DNA of 8,779 nt from contig JAHWJN010000029.1 in the NCBI GenBank assembly GCA_019348395.1, positions 2,854-11,632 of the forward strand, read 5' to 3'. This DNA is from Chloroflexota bacterium (lineage in GTDB: Bacteria; Chloroflexota; Limnocylindria; QHBO01). Shown here in pieces: positions 6,231 to 8,779 of the stretch; position 1 is the first letter of the stretch, and each line of letters begins with the position of its first letter. The notes under the pieces were generated by a model. That model was not told where the DNA came from, ran no database searches, and worked only from the letters and a program-made list of their open reading frames with translations. The translations under genes were made by a program, and so were the position numbers.

Positions 6231-7499
6231 ATGGCCAGCCAGAACCCGGTGGCGGAGGCGCCCAACATCTGGGCTGTCGCCCAGTCGCAGTTCGATCACG
6301 CCGCCGACAAGCTCGATCTCGACGATGACATGCGACGCGTGCTGCGGGTCCCGCAGCGAGAGCTGACCGTGAATTTCCCCGTGACGATGGACGACGGCAG
6401 CGTCGCGATCTTCACCGGTCATCGCGTCCAGCACAACGTGAGTCGCGGGCCGGGCAAGGGTGGGATCCGCTACCACCAGGACGTCACCCTCGACGAGGTT
6501 CGAGCCCTTGCGATGTGGATGACCTGGAAGTGCGCCTGCGTGAACATTCCGTACGGCGGCGCGAAGGGCGGCGTGGTGGTCGATCCGAAGAAGCTGTCGA
6601 TCCGTGAGGTCGAGGGCCTGACGCGCCGGTTCACGACGGAGATCAGCCCGCTCATCGGCCCGGAACGCGACATCCCGGCGCCCGACGTCAACACGAACGC
6701 CCAGACCATGGCCTGGATCATGGACACCTACTCCATGCACCACGGGTACACGATCCCCGGCGTGGTCACCGGCAAGCCGATCAGCGTGGGTGGCTCCCTC
6801 GGCCGCAACGAGGCCACCGCCCGCGGCGCCGTCTTCACGCTGCTCGGGTGGGCCAAGGCCCAGAACCGGTCGCTCGACGGCATGACGGTGGTGATTCAGG
6901 GCTTCGGCAACGCCGGCTCGATCGCGGCCACGCTGCTCGCCGAAGAGGGCGCCCGGATCGTGGCCGTGAGCGACTCGTCCGGCGGCATCCACGATCCCTC
7001 CGGGTTGGATCCCGCCCGCGTGGGTGGGTGGAAGCGCGAGCACGGCACGGTCGTCGGCTATCCGGGCGCCGACTCGGTGGACAACCAGGATATCCTCGAG
7101 CTCCCCTGCGACATCTTGGTCCCGGCCGCGCTCGAGAACCAAATCACGCGACACAACGCGCCGCGCGTGCAGGCGAAGGTCGTCGCCGAGGCCGCGAACG
7201 GCCCGACCACGCCCGAGGCCGACCACATCCTCTACGACAACGGCGTCTTCGTCATCCCCGACATCCTGTGCAACGCCGGGGGTGTGACGGTCAGCTACTT
7301 CGAGTGGGTCCAGGACATGCAGAGCTTCTTCTGGACCGAGGAGCGGATCAACGAGAGCCTCAAGGGGATCATGGACCGCGCCTTCGCGGCGGTGCATGAC
7401 ATGGGGCAGCGCCACGAGGTCGACATGCGTACCGCCGCCTACATGGTGGCGGTTGCGCGCGTCGCCGAGGCGACCACGCTCCGCGGCCTGTACCCGTAA
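6231..7499 (+). CDS. gdhA: Glutamate dehydrogenase (Glu/Leu/Phe/Val family)
   Basis: This 422-residue protein has the usual length of hexameric GDH. It interconverts L-glutamate with 2-oxoglutarate and ammonium using NAD(P). Substrate-site lysines are Lys76 (GKGGIRYH), Lys100 (WMTWKCA) and the catalytic-type Lys112 (PYGGAKGG). The general-acid aspartate is Asp152 (DIPAPDVNT). The spacings 76-100-112-152 equal those of the Clostridium symbiosum enzyme (89-113-125-165). The nucleotide-binding loop is GFGNAG (224-229), with acidic Asp248 after the second strand, which tends to favour NAD but does not prove it. The C-terminal [13 protein letters not shown] and [15 protein letters not shown] segments are standard for the family. 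The hydrophobic pocket was not examined closely enough to exclude leucine-type specificity, but the overall match is to glutamate enzymes. It probably has its own promoter in the preceding gap. Confidence 0.95.
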   Translation: MASQNPVAEAPNIWAVAQSQFDHAADKLDLDDDMRRVLRVPQRELTVNFPVTMDDGSVAIFTGHRVQHNVSRGPGKGGIRYHQDVTLDEVRALAMWMTWKCACVNIPYGGAKGGVVVDPKKLSIREVEGLTRRFTTEISPLIGPERDIPAPDVNTNAQTMAWIMDTYSMHHGYTIPGVVTGKPISVGGSLGRNEATARGAVFTLLGWAKAQNRSLDGMTVVIQGFGNAGSIAATLLAEEGARIVAVSDSSGGIHDPSGLDPARVGGWKREHGTVVGYPGADSVDNQDILELPCDILVPAALENQITRHNAPRVQAKVVAEAANGPTTPEADHILYDNGVFVIPDILCNAGGVTVSYFEWVQDMQSFFWTEERINESLKGIMDRAFAAVHDMGQRHEVDMRTAAYMVAVARVAEATTLRGLYP

Positions 7500-7507
7500 G
7501 GGAGCCG

Positions 7508-8002
7508 ATGCTCGATCACGAAGAGCGGTTCCTCTTCAGGGAGGAGCTGCACAACCTGGCGACCGCCCTTGCCGATCCGGGACAGCTCGACAACGTCGAG
7601 GACCTGCTCGCAGAGGTGACGACGAGCCCGCGCTTCGACGCCGACGTCTTCACGCTGGAGCGCTCGCTCCAGGTGATGCTCGGTGGGCGGGCGGGTTCGA
7701 CGCTGGTGGGGCTTCTCACCGTCGACCGCGGGGTGTTCGAGGAGCTGGGCGAGATCGGCCTGCCGCCGGACGTCCAGGAGCGTCTCGTCAGCTGGAGGGC
7801 GCGCTTCGGGCTGGTCATCGACAACGCGCTGAACTTCCTGAACAACCCCGATGGCATCCAGGGCCACAACTTCGGCACGCAGCTGTCGCACTCCGAGTCG
7901 GGCCTCACGCTGCAGGGTCGCCTGACGCTGGTGCGCTACAACAACGAGCCGCAGTTCTTCATCGCCGATGCCGACGGGGACGGCTTCGCCGTCGGCGGCT
8001 CC
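7508..8002 (+). CDS. Unrecognised protein downstream of glutamate dehydrogenase, 3' end lost
   Basis: The ATG lies 8 bases after the glutamate dehydrogenase stop, with AAGGGAG (7498-7504) just before it, so the two genes are probably co-transcribed. About 165 residues read as a normal protein with the local codon use. The first ~130 residues look helical and acidic (HEERFLFREELHNLATALAD, DNVEDLLAEV, RSLQVMLGG). A C-terminal part looks like beta strands (ESGLTLQGRLTLVRY, EPQFFIADADGDGF). I see no catalytic motif, signal peptide or membrane helix, and do not recognise the family. After about residue 165 the frame stays open to the window end, but the sequence turns into the antisense of an Era gene. 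The true C-terminus is therefore missing and the end given is where the coherent protein stops. Confidence 0.65.
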
Positions 8003-8176
8003 GATCACCAATGTCGTTTCCGACGCGCCTTCTCGTGGCGGCGGCGGACAATAGACAGAGCGCTCTTCAAAGACAGAGGGAGCATCGATCACGCGGCTCG
8101 CGTCGGCGTCCTCGGCCAGGACGTCGAAGATCTGCCGGCCCGGCGCGCGGTCGTCGTCCTCGTCGGCCGGCTCGTC
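8003..8176. other. Junction zone between two unrelated sequences
   Basis: This stretch belongs clearly to neither flank. One plus frame reads ITNVVSDAPSRGGGGQ and stops at TAG 8052-8054, like the end of a foreign gene. It is followed by the palindrome AGAGCGCTCT (8057-8066) and two copies of AGACAGAG (8053-8060 and 8071-8078). From about 8080 to 8176 the composition is again very GC-rich, and the minus strand reads an acidic segment (DEPADEDDDRAPGRQIFDVL) that is not part of Era. There may be more than one join here. Confidence 0.5.
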
Positions 8177-8779
8177 GAGGTGGACGCCGCTGAGCGCCCG
8201 TTCGAGCTCCTCGCGCGCGGCGGTGCCGATCTGCTTCAGGCGCGCGCCGCCCTTGCCGAGCACGATCGCTTTTTGCGTGTCGCGGCCGACCAGTATCTGC
8301 TGGTGGATGGCGACCGAGCCGTCGCGGCGCTCCTCATATTTTTCCGTCTCCACCGCGCTTGCATAAGGAAGCTCGGCATGGAGCTGGAGGTAGAGCTGCT
8401 CGCGCGTCACTTCGGCGGCGAGCATGCGGTCGGTGGCGTCCGAAACCTGGTCTTCGGGGAAGTGCCAGGGCCCTTGCGGCATGGCGTCGGCCAGCGCTTG
8501 CTTGAGGTCGGCGACGCCGTCTCCGCTGGTCGCGCTAATCATGAAGATCGCGCGCGGGTTGAGCCGCTCCGACAGGCGCGATGCGTAGGCAAGGAGGTCG
8601 TCCTTCTTGGCGATGTCGACCTTGTTGAGCACGATCACGACCGGCTCCGGCCGGCCCTCGATGTTCGCGAGCATCGCTTCCACGCGCTCGCCCAGCTTCG
8701 CGGCAGCGTCGATGACCAGGAGGATGAGGTCGGCATCCTCCGCGCCAGACCAGGCCGCCTGGACCATGGCACGGTCCAG
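8177..8779 (-). CDS. era: GTPase Era, internal fragment (both ends missing)
   Basis: On the minus strand the frame enters at the window edge with LDRAMVQAAWSGAEDADLILLVIDA, as in Era after the G3 region. It continues with the G4 motif NKVD (8615-8626), the G5 motif SATSGDGV, and the KH-linked region EDQVSDATDRMLAAEVTREQLYLQL. The KH domain GKGG loop follows (8246-8257) with ARLKQIG. Era is an essential GTPase that binds 16S rRNA and assists 30S assembly. Likeness ends at VHL (8177-8185), where Era normally continues with a VHL-L-HVKV strand and the final helix. Here an unrelated acidic sequence follows and no proper stop is reached. The N-terminal G1-G3 motifs lie outside the window. Wording and codon use are those of alphaproteobacteria, especially sphingomonads, unlike the rest of the window. 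Confidence 0.85.

Noticed and set aside
6049..6231. Possible 60-aa leader peptide ending at the gdhA start (TGATG).
   Set aside because: The stop/start overlap is tempting, but the peptide is low-complexity Arg/Pro/Ser/Thr sequence, has no ribosome site, and begins inside a hairpin.
6027..7415. 462-codon minus-strand open frame opposite glutamate dehydrogenase.
   Set aside because: It is antisense to a complete enzyme, with His/Val/Gly-rich shadow composition.
1..8779. CRISPR arrays, insertion sequences, prophage genes, toxin-antitoxin pairs or defence systems.
   Set aside because: No spaced repeats, transposase, integrase or defence-protein motifs were seen in either strand.

Overview
The window is a very GC-rich bacterial fragment with strongly G/C-biased third codon positions and tightly packed, mostly plus-strand genes. 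The style suggests a soil or freshwater Chloroflexota lineage (such as Ca. Limnocylindria) or another high-GC group such as Actinomycetota. This is inferred from gene content, protein style and start/stop overlaps, not from any marker gene.

Region 1 (1-3298) is a fatty-acid/acyl-CoA degradation operon: the 3' end of a 3-hydroxyacyl-CoA dehydrogenase, an acyl-CoA dehydrogenase overlapping it by one base (TGATG), and a long-chain acyl-CoA synthetase. Region 2 (3340-3894) holds two small abutting genes, a 102-aa soluble protein and an 81-aa two-helix membrane protein. Region 3 (3905-5826) has an acetyl-CoA acetyltransferase (thiolase) and a class I SAM methyltransferase. Together the cluster supplies acyl-CoA activation, the first dehydrogenation, the second dehydrogenation and thiolysis. 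Enoyl-CoA hydratase is not in the window and would be expected upstream.

Region 4 (5827-6230) is a 404-base non-coding stretch with several inverted repeats. The best is a 30-base stem-loop at 5965-5994. Region 5 (6231-8002) is glutamate dehydrogenase followed after 8 bases by an unrecognised gene, probably co-transcribed.

Region 6 (about 8003-8779) does not fit the rest. It carries a minus-strand fragment of the GTPase Era in an alphaproteobacterial (sphingomonad-like) style, with less G/C-biased codons. It is joined inside the unrecognised plus-strand gene and cuts off both proteins. The simplest reading is a chimeric contig, with a true rearrangement as the alternative. A smaller patch of similar codon use lies inside the thiolase gene (about 4271-4520), where the join would be in frame and homologous.

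I see no CRISPR array, tRNA, rRNA, transposase or prophage module. The most useful observations are the mosaic structure, the structured leader before glutamate dehydrogenase, and the uncharacterised small genes. I do not see a convincing new multi-gene system.
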